From: Candidatus Tumulicola sp.
GTDB taxonomy: Bacteria; Vulcanimicrobiota; Vulcanimicrobiia; Eremiobacterales; Eremiobacteraceae
Reading direction: 5' to 3'
Assembly (NCBI GenBank): GCA_035601835.1
Contig: DATNNM010000011.1
Span: forward strand, 310,001-374,000
Length of the DNA: 64,000 bases
The stretch's first letter is position 1. The number at the start of each line of letters is the position of its first letter. Under the pieces are notes generated by a model. The model was given only the letters and a program-made list of their open reading frames with translations. It was not told where the DNA came from and ran no database searches. Below are positions 8,541-18,106 of the stretch, in pieces. Position numbers and translations under genes: made by a program.

Positions 8541-9468
8541 CACGACTCCTTACACGCAATACAACACCAACGTGGCGGCCGTGGCCAACGCGCATGTTGC
8601 GGCGTACATGGCTTGGTATGAGGCGGCGGTCATCCTCTACCTATTCGCCGCTGCCGGATTCCTTATCTACTGGTTCGTCCGCAACTGGATGGTGCTGGGC
8701 GTCGGCATCACGTTCGCAGTGCTCGGCATCGCGGCGCAAGTCGCAAGCCTCGGCCTGCGCTGGTATTACAGCCAGCACGTCCCCTGGAACGATTTGTACG
8801 GTTCGCTGTCGGTCGTCTCGCTGTGGGTGGCGGTGCTGTTCCTATTCATCGGCGCGCGCTACAAGAGCTGGTTCGCGGGTCCGCTGGTGTTCGCGTTCAG
8901 CGACGCGCTGCTCGCCTACGCGAAAAGTTGGAACAAAGGCCTCGAACCGCTCGTTCCGTCGTTGCAAAGCACCTGGATCTACATCCACGTGCCGGTCGTG
9001 TTGGGCGCATATGCGGCGTTTCTGATCGGCTGCGCCGTCAGCATCCTCTTTCTAATGAAGAAAGCCGACGAGAATCGCCCGCCCGGCGCCGGTCAATCCG
9101 TTGGCGCGGCGGTCGCGGCGCAGGCGCGGCCCATCTACTTGGCGTGGCTGGAAAATTTGCCGGCCTCGCCGCGCCTGGACGTTTTGGCGTATCGCGCCAA
9201 CGCCATCGGCGAGATCCTCCTCACCGCGGGCATCATCTTGGGCGCGCTGTGGGCGCACGTCGCGTGGGGCAGCTATTGGCAGTGGGACTCAAAGGAGACA
9301 GCAGCGCTGATCTCATGGATCGTGTACGCCGCGTACGTGCACATGCACACCAAGCCTTCATTACGCGGCACGGTGTCGGCGTGGGTCTCGATCATCGGCT
9401 TCGCGACGATTCTCTTCAGCTACTTCGCCGTCAACATCTGGATCAGCGGCCTCCACTCCTACAAATAG
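8533..9468 (+). CDS. ccsA: CcsA/ResC-type cytochrome c assembly protein
   Basis: A 311-residue polytopic membrane protein with the tryptophan-rich WWD haem-handling motif WGSYWQWDSKETAAL (from residue 245). Flanking histidines in HVPVVLGAY and AAYVHMHT are plausible external haem ligands. With ResB it forms the system II haem lyase that builds c-type cytochromes on the periplasmic side. It overlaps resB by eight bases. No thioredoxin-like ResA/CcdA is adjacent, although an unrelated thioredoxin-fold candidate selenoprotein lies at 25353. Confidence 0.95.
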   Translation: MPDTTPYTQYNTNVAAVANAHVAAYMAWYEAAVILYLFAAAGFLIYWFVRNWMVLGVGITFAVLGIAAQVASLGLRWYYSQHVPWNDLYGSLSVVSLWVAVLFLFIGARYKSWFAGPLVFAFSDALLAYAKSWNKGLEPLVPSLQSTWIYIHVPVVLGAYAAFLIGCAVSILFLMKKADENRPPGAGQSVGAAVAAQARPIYLAWLENLPASPRLDVLAYRANAIGEILLTAGIILGALWAHVAWGSYWQWDSKETAALISWIVYAAYVHMHTKPSLRGTVSAWVSIIGFATILFSYFAVNIWISGLHSYK

Positions 9469-9485
9469 AGTATTGCTAGGAGGCT

Positions 9486-9653
9486 ATGTACTGGTTCTGG
9501 GTGTCCCTGATGATTGTCGCCGTACTTTTTGCTGTGTTTTCTCTATGGGTTGTGTTTGCCCTCGGGGACAAGATTTATCTGGTTCTCGCGGTTTTGGCCA
9601 TAGCCACGCTAATAAGAGCGTGGCCGCAGGTTAGGGACTACCCCCGGAATTAG
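9486..9653 (+). CDS. Small two-helix membrane protein (55 aa)
   Basis: A short open frame 17 bases after ccsA with AGGAGG at 9478-9483, only two bases from the ATG. It encodes MYWFWVSLMIVAVLFAVF, a second hydrophobic stretch (about residues 30-43) and a charged end RAWPQVRDYPRN. It has no family I recognise. Position and hydrophobicity suggest a small accessory membrane peptide of the cytochrome maturation operon, but that is inference. The unusually tight ribosome-site spacing lowers confidence. Confidence 0.5.
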   Translation: MYWFWVSLMIVAVLFAVFSLWVVFALGDKIYLVLAVLAIATLIRAWPQVRDYPRN

Positions 9654-9661
9654 TGTAGCGT

Positions 9662-9678
9662 TCCGAGCGAAGCTCGGA
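9662..9678. repeat. Palindrome TCCGAGCGAAGCTCGGA, copy 1
   Basis: A perfect 7-3-7 inverted repeat just downstream of the glycosyltransferase stop, between two convergent genes, so it may act as a bidirectional terminator. The identical 17-mer recurs at 11277-11293 at the other end of the same gene. Confidence 0.8.
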
Positions 9679-9682
9679 GCCA

Positions 9683-11305
9683 TCATGGGGGCGGCCGATT
9701 GGACGCGAGCCACATGCTCGGCGTGCGCAGCCACACATAAACGCTCTTGACGCGCATGAGCTGCATGCTGTAGTATTCGGCTGCCGTGATCGGCGCGAAC
9801 ACGCGCGCCTTCTGGCCGAAGAAGCTCCACGGGCTCAGTGCGCCCGTGACCTTGCCGAAAAACGTGATCCCGTGGTTGTCGGTATAGAACAGGAGGGAAA
9901 AGCCGCCGCGCACGCTGGCGATGCCGATCTTGTCGCCGGGTCGAACGAGGGATTGGATGTGCGCGGCCATCGCTTTCATCGGCTTCTGCGCTTCGACGCC
10001 GGGCAAAATGGCGATCACGAGCGCGCCGATGAGGCCGACCATCATCGCCGCAAAGCCTAGCGGCGCCAGCCACACCCGCTTGGTCACAAGCGTGGCGACG
10101 AGCGTCAAGGCGGCTGTCGGCACCACGATCCAGCCCAAGAGGGCGAGCGCCGGCGTCAGCGCCGACAGATCCTGCGATACCTGGATGTTCAGATATAAGA
10201 CCACGCCGATCGTCAGCAGCACGAGCGATACCGGCAGCATGAACAGTGCGCCGCGCAGCGGTTTCAGCTGATTGGCGGCGATGGCTTCGCAGACCAGTCC
10301 TCCGACGAGCACGGCCAGCATGGGAAAGATCACCACGATGTAGTTGGGCAGTTTGGTCTGTGCGGCGGAGAAGAACACCAACGGCACGATTGCCGAAGCG
10401 AGCAAGAAGATATCGTCGTTGCTGCGCCGCAGGACGGCCTCCTTGATGGCCTTGGGCAAAAAGGCGACATACGGGAAGAAGCCGACGGCGAGCAGCGGTA
10501 TGTAATAGTACACCGGTCCGGGCTGATTCTCGAACGGCTGGAGATAGCGCCCAAAGGTGGAAGCGCCGAAATAATCGATGATGAAGATCTGACCGTGCAA
10601 ACCGGTTTCGGCCGCGAACCACGAGCCGGCGATCAACACGTAGGCGAGAAAACCGATCGCCCATGGCAGGCGCTGCACTTGCTGCCACGCCTTTGCCCAC
10701 CACAAGTAGACCAGCAAGGACAGCAGCGGCAACACGAGCGCGACCGGGCCTTTGGTCAGCGTGCCAAGCGCCGCGGCCACCACCGCGATCCAAAACGCGC
10801 GCCGATCGCCGTCGCGCAGCGCGAAATAACCCCAAAAGAACGTGACCGTCATGAAGAAGACAAGCGTGGTATCGAGGATCGCAAGCCGGCAGAGCACGAT
10901 GTACTCGAGGCTCGTGCCGAGCGCGAGCGCGGCGATGAGTCCGGCGATCTCGCCGTAAAGCCGTCGCGCGGCGAGGTACGTCGCGCCGGCGCCGAGCAAT
11001 CCGAAAATCGCGCTGGGCAGGCGTAGGCTGAGTTCGTTGAGTCCGAAAGCTTTGACCGCGCCGCCGGCGATCCAAAACCACAGCGGCGGGTGGATGTACC
11101 ACGGCGCGAAGTTGAAGTGCATCGTGATCCAGTCGCCGGTACGGAACATCTCCTTGACGATCTCGCCGTAGGTGGGTTCGCTGTTATCCCACAGACTGCC
11201 CGAGCCCAGGCGCACGAAATAAAGCGCCGCCAGCAAGACGAAGACCCCGCCGCGCAGCCACAACCACATGTAGCGCTCCGAGCGAAGCTCGGAAACCTCG
11301 TTCAT
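9683..11305 (-). CDS. PMT/ArnT-like glycosyltransferase, family 39 or 83
   Basis: About 540 residues with a dozen hydrophobic segments. The first periplasmic loop has LWDNSEPTYGEIVKEM, matching the catalytic D/E-containing GxDEprYa motif of ArnT/PMT lipid-linked sugar transferases, and WYIHPPLWFWIAG matches the conserved HPPLYyw motif. These enzymes transfer a sugar from a polyprenyl-phosphate donor to lipid A, proteins or other extracytoplasmic acceptors. The acceptor is unknown. I take the ATG at 11305 (MNEVSELRSERYM). ATG at 11269 (MWLWLRGG) is also possible and would exclude the palindrome from the coding region. Diverges from hemC. Confidence 0.85.
   Translation of the reverse strand: MNEVSELRSERYMWLWLRGGVFVLLAALYFVRLGSGSLWDNSEPTYGEIVKEMFRTGDWITMHFNFAPWYIHPPLWFWIAGGAVKAFGLNELSLRLPSAIFGLLGAGATYLAARRLYGEIAGLIAALALGTSLEYIVLCRLAILDTTLVFFMTVTFFWGYFALRDGDRRAFWIAVVAAALGTLTKGPVALVLPLLSLLVYLWWAKAWQQVQRLPWAIGFLAYVLIAGSWFAAETGLHGQIFIIDYFGASTFGRYLQPFENQPGPVYYYIPLLAVGFFPYVAFLPKAIKEAVLRRSNDDIFLLASAIVPLVFFSAAQTKLPNYIVVIFPMLAVLVGGLVCEAIAANQLKPLRGALFMLPVSLVLLTIGVVLYLNIQVSQDLSALTPALALLGWIVVPTAALTLVATLVTKRVWLAPLGFAAMMVGLIGALVIAILPGVEAQKPMKAMAAHIQSLVRPGDKIGIASVRGGFSLLFYTDNHGITFFGKVTGALSPWSFFGQKARVFAPITAAEYYSMQLMRVKSVYVWLRTPSMWLASNRPPP
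11277..11293. repeat. Palindrome TCCGAGCGAAGCTCGGA, copy 2
   Basis: Identical to the copy at 9662-9678. If the glycosyltransferase starts at 11305, this palindrome is translated as part of SELRSER. If it starts at 11269, the palindrome lies in the 5' untranslated region. Confidence 0.8.
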
Positions 11306-11387
11306 GTGGAGCCAATGGTTGAGGAAGCGCATTGGCTCCTGCTGCGCCGCCAAGGACGTGTTTCGCGCCGCCTGGAAGCGCGCTCGC

Positions 11388-12320
11388 ATGTCGCTTGTCC
11401 GCACGCTGCGCGTCGCCACGAGAACCAGCGCGCTCGCGCTCATCCAAACCCGCTCGATCGTCGAGCGCCTCGCGAAGCGCGGGATCGCGTGCGAGATCGT
11501 GGAGATCACGACCCGCGGCGACCGCGACAAGGATGGCAGCCTTGCCGTAATCGGCGGTGACGGCGTCTTCGTCAAGGAGTTGCAAAACGCGCTGCTGGAC
11601 AACCGCGCCGACATCGCCGTGCACTCCATGAAGGATCTTCCAACAGAATTGCCTCCCGGCGTGCGCGCAGGCGTGGTTCCGCCTCGAGCCGATGCGCGCG
11701 ACGCGTTGGTTTCGCCGCGCGGGGCGTTCAAGACGATCCGCGATCTGCCGCAAGGCGCCGTCATCGGAACCAGCTCGCTGCGTCGCAAGGCGCAACTGCT
11801 TGTTATCCGCCCGGATCTGCGGGTCCGCGATCTCCGCGGCAACGTGGACACGCGCATCAAGAAAATGCTCGCCGGAGCATGCGACGCGGCGGTCCTTGCG
11901 ATGGCGGGCATAGAACGCATCGGCCTGCCTGCGGAAGCCGGCGCGCTGCCCGTTGCGATCGACGAAATGGTTCCGGCGGTCGGTCAAGGCGCGCTGTACG
12001 TGCAGCATCGAGAGGCGGACAGCGCGCTTCGCGAAATGCTCGCGCCCTTGGACGATCCCGCAAGCGCGTTCGAAGTAGACCTGGAGCGGGCTTTCCTCAA
12101 GCGCATGGGCGGAGGCTGTCTCGTGCCGATCGGAGGGCACGCCCAGGTGGGGGAGGAGGGCTGGACGTTCCACGCTTTTGTCGCCGAGGTCGATGGCACG
12201 CAAGCGCAGCGCCGGAGCATACGCGGTTCGGATAAGGCGGCGCGATCCCGCGTGGAAGCGTTGGCGGACGAAATGCTCGCCGCCGGGGCGCGTGAGATCA
12301 TCGCCAAGTTCCGCACCTAG
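11388..12320 (+). CDS. hemC: Hydroxymethylbilane synthase (porphobilinogen deaminase)
   Basis: Polymerises four porphobilinogen units to hydroxymethylbilane. 310 residues from the ATG at 11388 ([18 protein letters not shown]). The cofactor-attachment Cys is in [10 protein letters not shown] (C244), and [14 protein letters not shown] and [11 protein letters not shown] carry the substrate-binding Lys and Arg residues. An in-frame ATG 84 bases upstream is less likely because homologues start at RVATR. First gene of a haem operon with the unusual order hemC-hemB-mobA-hemL-rex-hemA-hemD. Confidence 0.96.
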   Translation: MSLVRTLRVATRTSALALIQTRSIVERLAKRGIACEIVEITTRGDRDKDGSLAVIGGDGVFVKELQNALLDNRADIAVHSMKDLPTELPPGVRAGVVPPRADARDALVSPRGAFKTIRDLPQGAVIGTSSLRRKAQLLVIRPDLRVRDLRGNVDTRIKKMLAGACDAAVLAMAGIERIGLPAEAGALPVAIDEMVPAVGQGALYVQHREADSALREMLAPLDDPASAFEVDLERAFLKRMGGGCLVPIGGHAQVGEEGWTFHAFVAEVDGTQAQRRSIRGSDKAARSRVEALADEMLAAGAREIIAKFRT

Positions 12321-12334
12321 CGGCACGTGCTATG

Positions 12335-12350
12335 CCGGACTTCAGTCCGG
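12335..12350. repeat. Palindrome CCGGACTTCAGTCCGG between hemC and hemB
   Basis: A perfect 7-2-7 inverted repeat 14 bases after the hemC stop and 22 bases before the hemB ATG. It has no U-tract. It could attenuate transcription or protect an mRNA end inside the operon. Confidence 0.6.
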
Positions 12351-12372
12351 TCTTCGCGAACCGCTCACCACG

Positions 12373-13389
12373 ATGCGCATGATCGAACGAAGGCGCGAAA
12401 CTATCGCCGGCCTTCCTACACCGACGGAGCGGCCGCGCCGCTTGCGCCGCACGAGCGGTTTGCGCGGCATGGTCGCCGAGCACGCCGTGCGCGTGAACGA
12501 TCTCATCGAGCCGCTGTTCGTCGTCGAGGGCACGGGCGTCAAACGCGAGATCCCGTCGATGCCCGGCGTCTTCTGGCAGTCCGTCGACACGTTGCTTGAA
12601 GACGCGAAAGCTGCGGCAGCGCTTGGGATTCCGGCGGTGCTGCTCTTCGGCATCCCAGACCACAAGGACGATGTCGCCTCAGGTCTTGCCGATCCCGGCG
12701 GAGCGGTGCAGCGCGCGATCGCGGCGATCAAAAACGCCGCGCCCGAACTGCTTGTCCTCGCCGATCTGTGCGCGTGTGAATACACCTCGCACGGCCACTG
12801 CGGACTCATCGACGAGCGCGGCGCGATCGACAACGACGCCACGCTCGAATTGCTCGCGCAAGGCGCGCTTTCGTACGCAGAAGCCGGCGTCGACATCGTC
12901 GCGCCTTCCGACATGATGGACGGTCGGGTCAAGGCGATCCGCCACGCGCTGGACAGCAAGCGCCACATAGACGTCGCCATTCTCTCGTATGCGGTGAAGT
13001 ACGCATCGGCCTTCTATGGCCCGTTCCGCGAAGCCGCGGCCTCGACGCCGAAGTTCGGCGATCGCCGCACGCATCAAATGGATCCGCCGAATGCGCGCGA
13101 GGCCGTGCGCGAAGCGCTGCTGGACGTGCAGGAAGGCGCGGATGCGGTGATGGTCAAGCCTGCGCTGAGCTACCTCGATGTCGTGCATCGCGTGCGCGAG
13201 GCGGTCAACGTTCCGGTCGCCGTCTACAACGTGAGCGGCGAGTATTCGATGATCAAGGCAGCGGCGGCGCGCGGTTGGATCGACGAACAGCGCGCGATTG
13301 ACGAAGTGCTGGTGAGCTGCAAACGCGCCGGCGCGGATATCATCGTGACGTACTTCGCCCGCTCCGTCGCTGCACGGCTGAAGCGCTAG
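12373..13389 (+). CDS. hemB: Delta-aminolevulinic acid dehydratase (porphobilinogen synthase)
   Basis: Condenses two 5-aminolevulinates to porphobilinogen. About 338 residues. Active-site lysines are K209 in [16 protein letters not shown] and K262 in [10 protein letters not shown]. The catalytic zinc site is the cysteine cluster [14 protein letters not shown], so this is the Zn-dependent form rather than the Mg-type DALDPY form. Start at ATG 12373, with ATG 12379 equally possible. It follows hemC at 52 bases with a palindrome between. Confidence 0.96.
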   Translation: MRMIERRRETIAGLPTPTERPRRLRRTSGLRGMVAEHAVRVNDLIEPLFVVEGTGVKREIPSMPGVFWQSVDTLLEDAKAAAALGIPAVLLFGIPDHKDDVASGLADPGGAVQRAIAAIKNAAPELLVLADLCACEYTSHGHCGLIDERGAIDNDATLELLAQGALSYAEAGVDIVAPSDMMDGRVKAIRHALDSKRHIDVAILSYAVKYASAFYGPFREAAASTPKFGDRRTHQMDPPNAREAVREALLDVQEGADAVMVKPALSYLDVVHRVREAVNVPVAVYNVSGEYSMIKAAAARGWIDEQRAIDEVLVSCKRAGADIIVTYFARSVAARLKR

Positions 13390-13407
13390 ACTCACTAATC
13401 AAGGCGC

Positions 13408-14013
13408 ATGGCGGAAGTCACCATCGTCTTGCTCGCAGGCGGCGCGGCGACGCGATTGCCGGGCAAGCTCGCGCTCCCGCTCAACGGCGAGCCGCTGCTC
13501 ATTGGAATCTACCGGCGGCTCACGGCAGACGGCACCCCGTGCATCCTCAGCGTGCGCGACCGGCTCGACCCGCGCCTGGCCGACTTGATCTCGTGTGAGA
13601 TCGTCACCGACGAGATCTCCGACGGCGGACCGCTGGGAGCTGTTCTTTCATGCGCGAGAAAGGTGCGGACGCCGCTCTTCGTGGCCGTCGCCGGCGATCT
13701 GCCCGACATCGACAGCGGATTCATCGCGAAGCTCTTGAAGACGTTTCAGGATCGCGAAGCCGCGGGCAACGCTCCGGATGCCGTGCTGCCGACGTGGCCG
13801 GACGGCAAAGTCGAGCCGCTCGCCGCTTTATACGCGACCGCGCCTTGGATCGGCGGCGCCCAACGCGCGCTGGCAGCCGGTCGCCGAAAGGTGACCGCCG
13901 CGCTGGACGGCCTCAAGGTCGCCGCATACCACGTCACTTCTGAGGACGAGCGCATGCTCGCGAACATCAATACGCCCGAAGATTACGAGCGAGCGGTGAA
14001 GATATCGCGGTGA
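13408..14013 (+). CDS. mobA: MobA-like nucleotidyltransferase (molybdenum cofactor guanylyltransferase)
   Basis: A 201-residue nucleotidyltransferase with N-terminal [18 protein letters not shown], a variant of the GGxSxRxGxxK nucleotide-binding loop. [10 protein letters not shown] and VAGDLPDI match the following MobA motifs (GDxP metal site). MobA attaches GMP to molybdopterin. It lies between hemB and hemL and overlaps hemL by four bases, an unusual place. A role in nucleotide-sugar or coenzyme activation cannot be excluded because MobA-like proteins are diverse. Confidence 0.75.
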   Translation: MAEVTIVLLAGGAATRLPGKLALPLNGEPLLIGIYRRLTADGTPCILSVRDRLDPRLADLISCEIVTDEISDGGPLGAVLSCARKVRTPLFVAVAGDLPDIDSGFIAKLLKTFQDREAAGNAPDAVLPTWPDGKVEPLAALYATAPWIGGAQRALAAGRRKVTAALDGLKVAAYHVTSEDERMLANINTPEDYERAVKISR

Positions 14014-15299
14014 ATATCAAGCGCTCTCAGGATCTGTACGAAGAAGCGAAGCGGGTCATCCCGGGCGGGGTGGATTCGCCGGTGCGCGCCTTCAAGGCCG
14101 TCGGCGGCACGCCGCTCTTCATCGCGCGCGGCGAGGGCCCGCTCATATTCGACGTCGATGGCCACGAGTACGTCGACTACGTGGGCTCGTGGGGACCCCT
14201 GATCTTCGGACACGCGTACCCGCCCGTCATCGCGGCGATCGAACGCGCGGCGCGCATGGGGACCTCCTTCGGCGCCTCTACCGCGCTCGAAGTGGAACTC
14301 GCTGAATTGATCGTTGAAGCGATGCCGTCGATCGAGCTTGTGCGCTTCGTCAACTCGGGAACCGAGGCGTGCATGAGCGCGCTGCGCTTAGCACGCGCCT
14401 TCACCAGGCGCGACAAGATCGTCAAGTGCGCCGGCTGCTATCATGGTCATGCCGACGGGTTGCTGGTGGCGGCGGGCTCCGGCGCGCTCACGCTGGGCGT
14501 GCCCGATTCTCCCGGCGTGTCCGCGGCACAAGCGGCGGACACGATCGTGGTGCCGTACAACGACGTCGCCGCGCTCGAAAAACTTTTCGCGCAGCGATCA
14601 AGCCCGATCGCCGCCGTCATCCTCGAACCGATCGTCGGCAACATGGGCGTGGCGCGGCCCAAAGCGGGCTACCTGGAAGCGGTTCGCCGATTGACCAAGG
14701 AGCACGGCGCGCTGTTCATCATGGATGAAGTCATGACGGGTTTCCGCGTCGCGTATGGCGGCGCGCAAGCTCTCCATGATATAAGACCCGATGTGACGTG
14801 CCTCGGCAAGATCATAGGCGGAGGGCTGCCGGTCGGGGCGTTCGGCGGCCGCGCTGACATCATGCGTCATCTCGCCCCGGAGGGCGACGTGTACCAGGCG
14901 GGCACGCTTTCCGGCAACCCGCTCGCCATGGCGGCGGGCATCGCGCAGCTGCGCGCCCTCAAGGAGTCCGACGCGTACGAACGCCTCGAAGCCGCTGGCA
15001 AGACCCTTGAAACCGGCCTGAATGAAGTGTTGTCGCACGTCGGCGCACCGGCGCACGTCGCTCGCGCAGGCTCGATGTGGACGCTGTTCTTCACCAAAGA
15101 TGCGGTGACTGATCTCGCATCCGCCAAACGCTGCGACACCAAAGCATTCGGTCGATTCTTCCATGCGATGCTCGAGCGCGGCATCTATCTGCCGCCCTCG
15201 CAGTTCGAGGCAGGCTTTGTCTCGCTCGCGCACAGCAAGGCTGAGATCGAGCGCACCATCAACGCCGCCCGCGAGTCCTTTGATGTCGTCACCGCATAG
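14010..15299 (+). CDS. hemL: Glutamate-1-semialdehyde 2,1-aminomutase
   Basis: PLP-dependent aminomutase that converts glutamate-1-semialdehyde to 5-aminolevulinate in the C5 pathway. 429 residues from a GTG that overlaps the mobA stop. The N-terminus [20 protein letters not shown] and SPVRAF are diagnostic, and the PLP lysine is K267 in [29 protein letters not shown] binds the cofactor phosphate. It works with hemA in the same operon. The 3' end overlaps rex by 17 bases. Confidence 0.96.
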   Translation: MNIKRSQDLYEEAKRVIPGGVDSPVRAFKAVGGTPLFIARGEGPLIFDVDGHEYVDYVGSWGPLIFGHAYPPVIAAIERAARMGTSFGASTALEVELAELIVEAMPSIELVRFVNSGTEACMSALRLARAFTRRDKIVKCAGCYHGHADGLLVAAGSGALTLGVPDSPGVSAAQAADTIVVPYNDVAALEKLFAQRSSPIAAVILEPIVGNMGVARPKAGYLEAVRRLTKEHGALFIMDEVMTGFRVAYGGAQALHDIRPDVTCLGKIIGGGLPVGAFGGRADIMRHLAPEGDVYQAGTLSGNPLAMAAGIAQLRALKESDAYERLEAAGKTLETGLNEVLSHVGAPAHVARAGSMWTLFFTKDAVTDLASAKRCDTKAFGRFFHAMLERGIYLPPSQFEAGFVSLAHSKAEIERTINAARESFDVVTA

Positions 15300-15915
15300 C
15301 GCAAAACGCGACATCAACCCGCCGCGATTGTTCCTGTACCATCGCGGTCTCGAAGACGCGTTGCGTGAGGGCACCACCGTGCTGACGTCGCAGGAACTCG
15401 CCGAGCGCGTCGGACGCGGCGTGTCGTCGACCCAGATCCGCAAAGACCTCTCCTATCTGGGCACGCTTGGCCGCCGCGGCCGCGGCTACAACGTCGTGAT
15501 GCTGGTGAAGAAGCTCGCGCGCGTGCTCGGGCTTGACCGCGATTGGCGCATCGCCATCGTCGGCTTCGGCTACCTCGGCCACGCGCTCGCCACGTTCTTG
15601 GAATACCGCGAAGAGAAATTTCACATCGCGGCGATCTTCGACATCGACAAGGAACTCGTGGGCACGCGCTGGCATGGCGTGCGCATCAGCCACGTGAACG
15701 ATCTCGAAAAAGTGCTGCCGGTGCTCAACTGCAGCATCGGACTCATCACCGTCCCGGCCGGCGCCGCACAGGCCGTCGCAGAGCGCATCGTCCGATGCGG
15801 CGTGAGCGCGCTCTTGAACTTCGCCCCCACGACCCTGAAAGTGAACTCTCGGGTATCCGTGCGTTCGATCGACCTCGCTTCCGAGCTGTCCATTCTGACC
15901 CACCACTTGTCGTAA
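15283..15915 (+). CDS. rex: Redox-sensing transcriptional repressor Rex
   Basis: A 210-residue NADH-sensing repressor. The N-terminal winged helix includes [21 protein letters not shown] and the Rex-typical FGTLGxRGxGYNV region ([14 protein letters not shown]). The Rossmann domain has GFGYLG at 94-99 and the acidic FDID that binds the adenine ribose. Rex leaves DNA when NADH/NAD rises and controls respiratory genes in many Gram-positives. I place the start at ATG 15283 inside hemL because the length then matches the family. No clear TTGTGA-N6-TCACAA operator was seen by eye. Confidence 0.93.
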   Translation: MSSPHSAKRDINPPRLFLYHRGLEDALREGTTVLTSQELAERVGRGVSSTQIRKDLSYLGTLGRRGRGYNVVMLVKKLARVLGLDRDWRIAIVGFGYLGHALATFLEYREEKFHIAAIFDIDKELVGTRWHGVRISHVNDLEKVLPVLNCSIGLITVPAGAAQAVAERIVRCGVSALLNFAPTTLKVNSRVSVRSIDLASELSILTHHLS

Positions 15916-15974
15916 GCGACCAAAGTCGCGCCATCCGGTAGGGAACGCGGAACGCCCAAGACAAGAGCACCAGC

Positions 15975-17297
15975 GTGCCGATCGTCGTCCTTGGCCTGAG
16001 CCACAAGACCGCGCCCCCAGAGGTGCGCAACCGCCATACGTTCCCCACCGAGCGCATCACCGAAGCGCTGGGCGCGCTCCGCGACTACACCGGGGTGCGC
16101 GAAGCGGCCATCGTCGCCACCTGCAATCGCCTGGAGATCTACGCCGACGTCGACGACTACGAGATCGGCGTCGATCGACTCAAGGATTTTCTGACCACCT
16201 ATCGCAGCATGCGGGTCGACGACTTCGACAAGTATCTGTACACTCTGCTCGGCGCCCAGGCGGTCGAGCAACTCTGCCGCGTTGCAAGCGGCCTCGATTC
16301 GATGCTTCTCGGCGAAGCGCAGATCGTCGGGCAAGTGAAAGAGGCGCTGACGCTCGCAGGGCGCGCGCATTCGACCGGCCCGCACCTCAACCGGCTGTTC
16401 CGCATCGCGCTCGAATGCGGCAAGCGCGCGCGCACGGAAACGGGCATCGGCCGGGACGCCGTCTCGTTGGGAGCGGCGGCGGTCGAGCTCGCTTCGCGTC
16501 ACTGCGGCTTAGCTGCTGCCGAGGTCGTCGTGGTGGGCGCCGGCAAGATGGGCACGATCGTCGCAAAGCACATCGCCGCACGTGGCGCCGCTACGCTTGC
16601 GATCGTGAACCGGACACCGGCACGCGCGCAAAGCTTGGCCGCATCGATCGATGGAAGCGCGCACGGCATCGGTGAACTACCGCAGTTGCTGCGCAGCGCC
16701 GATCTCGTCATCAGCGCCACCGGCGGCGGCGCGTTCCTCATCACCGAATCGATGCTGCAGACCGCGTGTGCCGCCCGCTCCAAGCCCCTGCTGATCGTGG
16801 ACATCGCCGTGCCGCGAGACGTGCAACCGAGCGCAGCGATGCTTGAGCGCGTGACCATCTACGAACTGAACGACTTGCAGCAAGTCATCGACGCGACCCT
16901 CGACACGCGGCGAGCCGAGATACCGGCCGTGGAAGCGATCATCGCCGGTGTCGTCCGTGAGTACATGCGCTGGTATCAGTCGCGCGTGGCCGTGCCGCTC
17001 ATCGCTTCATTGCGGCGCAAGGCAGAAGCGATCCGGCTTGCCGAGATCGACAAGCTTTTTGCGCGTCTGCCGGAACTCGACAGCCACCAGCGCGAACTCA
17101 TCGCGGGCGCGAGCGTGTCTATCCTCAACAAACTGCTGCACGCGCCGGTCACGCGCTTGCGCGAGAGCGCGGCCGAGAGCGGTGCGCTCCGCTCGGATAC
17201 GACGGAACGGCTGCTCGACCTAGAAACGCTTGGAGCCAGGCTCGAAGAGCAGCTTGCAGAAGCTCTGCGTCCGCCCCGTCCGCGCCGGCGCGGCTAG
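15975..17297 (+). CDS. hemA: Glutamyl-tRNA reductase
   Basis: NADPH-dependent reductase that makes glutamate-1-semialdehyde from Glu-tRNA, the first committed step of C5-pathway tetrapyrrole synthesis. 440 residues from a GTG start. Catalytic Cys50 is in VATCNRLEIYA, GLSHKTAP opens the protein, and GAGKMG marks the NADPH site (about residues 186-191). A C-terminal helical dimerisation region is present. It is 59 bases after rex, which makes it a plausible target of redox control. Confidence 0.97.
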   Translation: MPIVVLGLSHKTAPPEVRNRHTFPTERITEALGALRDYTGVREAAIVATCNRLEIYADVDDYEIGVDRLKDFLTTYRSMRVDDFDKYLYTLLGAQAVEQLCRVASGLDSMLLGEAQIVGQVKEALTLAGRAHSTGPHLNRLFRIALECGKRARTETGIGRDAVSLGAAAVELASRHCGLAAAEVVVVGAGKMGTIVAKHIAARGAATLAIVNRTPARAQSLAASIDGSAHGIGELPQLLRSADLVISATGGGAFLITESMLQTACAARSKPLLIVDIAVPRDVQPSAAMLERVTIYELNDLQQVIDATLDTRRAEIPAVEAIIAGVVREYMRWYQSRVAVPLIASLRRKAEAIRLAEIDKLFARLPELDSHQRELIAGASVSILNKLLHAPVTRLRESAAESGALRSDTTERLLDLETLGARLEEQLAEALRPPRPRRRG

Positions 17298-17309
17298 ACT
17301 AAAACCCAC

Positions 17310-18068
17310 ATGGACCTCCCGCTCGACGGCGTCACCGTTCTGGTGACGCGTGCGGGCGAGCATCTCAGCGCTGCAGCGCTGTTCGAGGCGTTGGGTGCGA
17401 GGGTAGACGTCGCGCCCGTCATCGCGATCGGTCCTCCCCCGAAGGACTCAGGCCTGCAGGAAGCAGTGCGAGACGCCGACAGCTTCGACTGGATCGTCTT
17501 CACCAGCGCAAGCGGGGTCGAGGCGTTTGCACGGTGCCGCCGGGCGTTCCCCGCGAAGGTGCGCACCGCGGTGGTTGGTGCGGCGACCAGCGACGCGCTG
17601 CAAGAGACGTTCAAGCGGCGGCCCGATGTCGTGCCCGAGCGCTTCGTGAGCGAAGAGCTTGCGGAGGCGTTGAGGAAAGCGGCGAAGCCCGGCGCTGCCA
17701 TCTTGATCGTGCAGGCACAGGACGCGAGGCCGGTTCTCGCATCTCGCTTGAAAGAAGCAGGCTTCCTCGTGACCGCGGTTGCCGGCTACTCCACGCTCGA
17801 GACACCGCCGCCGGATTTGCCCGCGCGCGTGGCTGCGGCCGGTGCCATCGTGTTAGCATCTGCCAGCGCGGTGCGATCCTTGGTCAGAGGTCTCGGCTCG
17901 GGCGCTCCCGTGCTGCTGCGAGACAAGGTCATCGCCTGCATCGGTCCGATAACGGCCGGCCAAGCGAAAGAGCTGGGGATCAGAGTTGATGTCGTGCCCG
18001 ACAAGTCGACGATGAAGGCGATGGCGCAAGCGCTATGCCGATTTTATGAAAAAAAGAACCGGGGCTAA
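17310..18068 (+). CDS. hemD: Uroporphyrinogen-III synthase
   Basis: Cyclises hydroxymethylbilane with inversion of ring D. 252 residues with the two-domain HemD fold signatures VLVTRAG near the N-terminus, DWIVFTSASGVEAF (about 51-64) and the second-domain VLASASAVRSLV (about 180-190). Twelve bases after hemA. The last residues EKKNRG and the TAA stop are encoded by the poly-A tract and palindrome of the terminator repeat at 18059, so the native C-terminus has probably been replaced or extended by the repeat. Confidence 0.9.
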   Translation: MDLPLDGVTVLVTRAGEHLSAAALFEALGARVDVAPVIAIGPPPKDSGLQEAVRDADSFDWIVFTSASGVEAFARCRRAFPAKVRTAVVGAATSDALQETFKRRPDVVPERFVSEELAEALRKAAKPGAAILIVQAQDARPVLASRLKEAGFLVTAVAGYSTLETPPPDLPARVAAAGAIVLASASAVRSLVRGLGSGAPVLLRDKVIACIGPITAGQAKELGIRVDVVPDKSTMKAMAQALCRFYEKKNRG

Positions 18069-18083
18069 AGCCCCGGCACTACA
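18059..18083. terminator. Palindromic terminator repeat, copy 2
   Basis: The palindrome CCGGGGCTAAAGCCCCGG followed by CACTACA. On the minus strand it reads as a GC stem followed by TTCTTTTTTT, a good intrinsic terminator for the methyltransferase gene ending at 18107. Its TAA at 18066-18068 is the hemD stop codon. Confidence 0.88.
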
Positions 18084-18106
18084 TCAGGAGAGGGAGGATA
18101 GAATTG

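Noticed and set aside
15916..15974. Rex operator between rex and hemA
   Set aside because: No TTGTGA-N6-TCACAA-like palindrome was found by eye.
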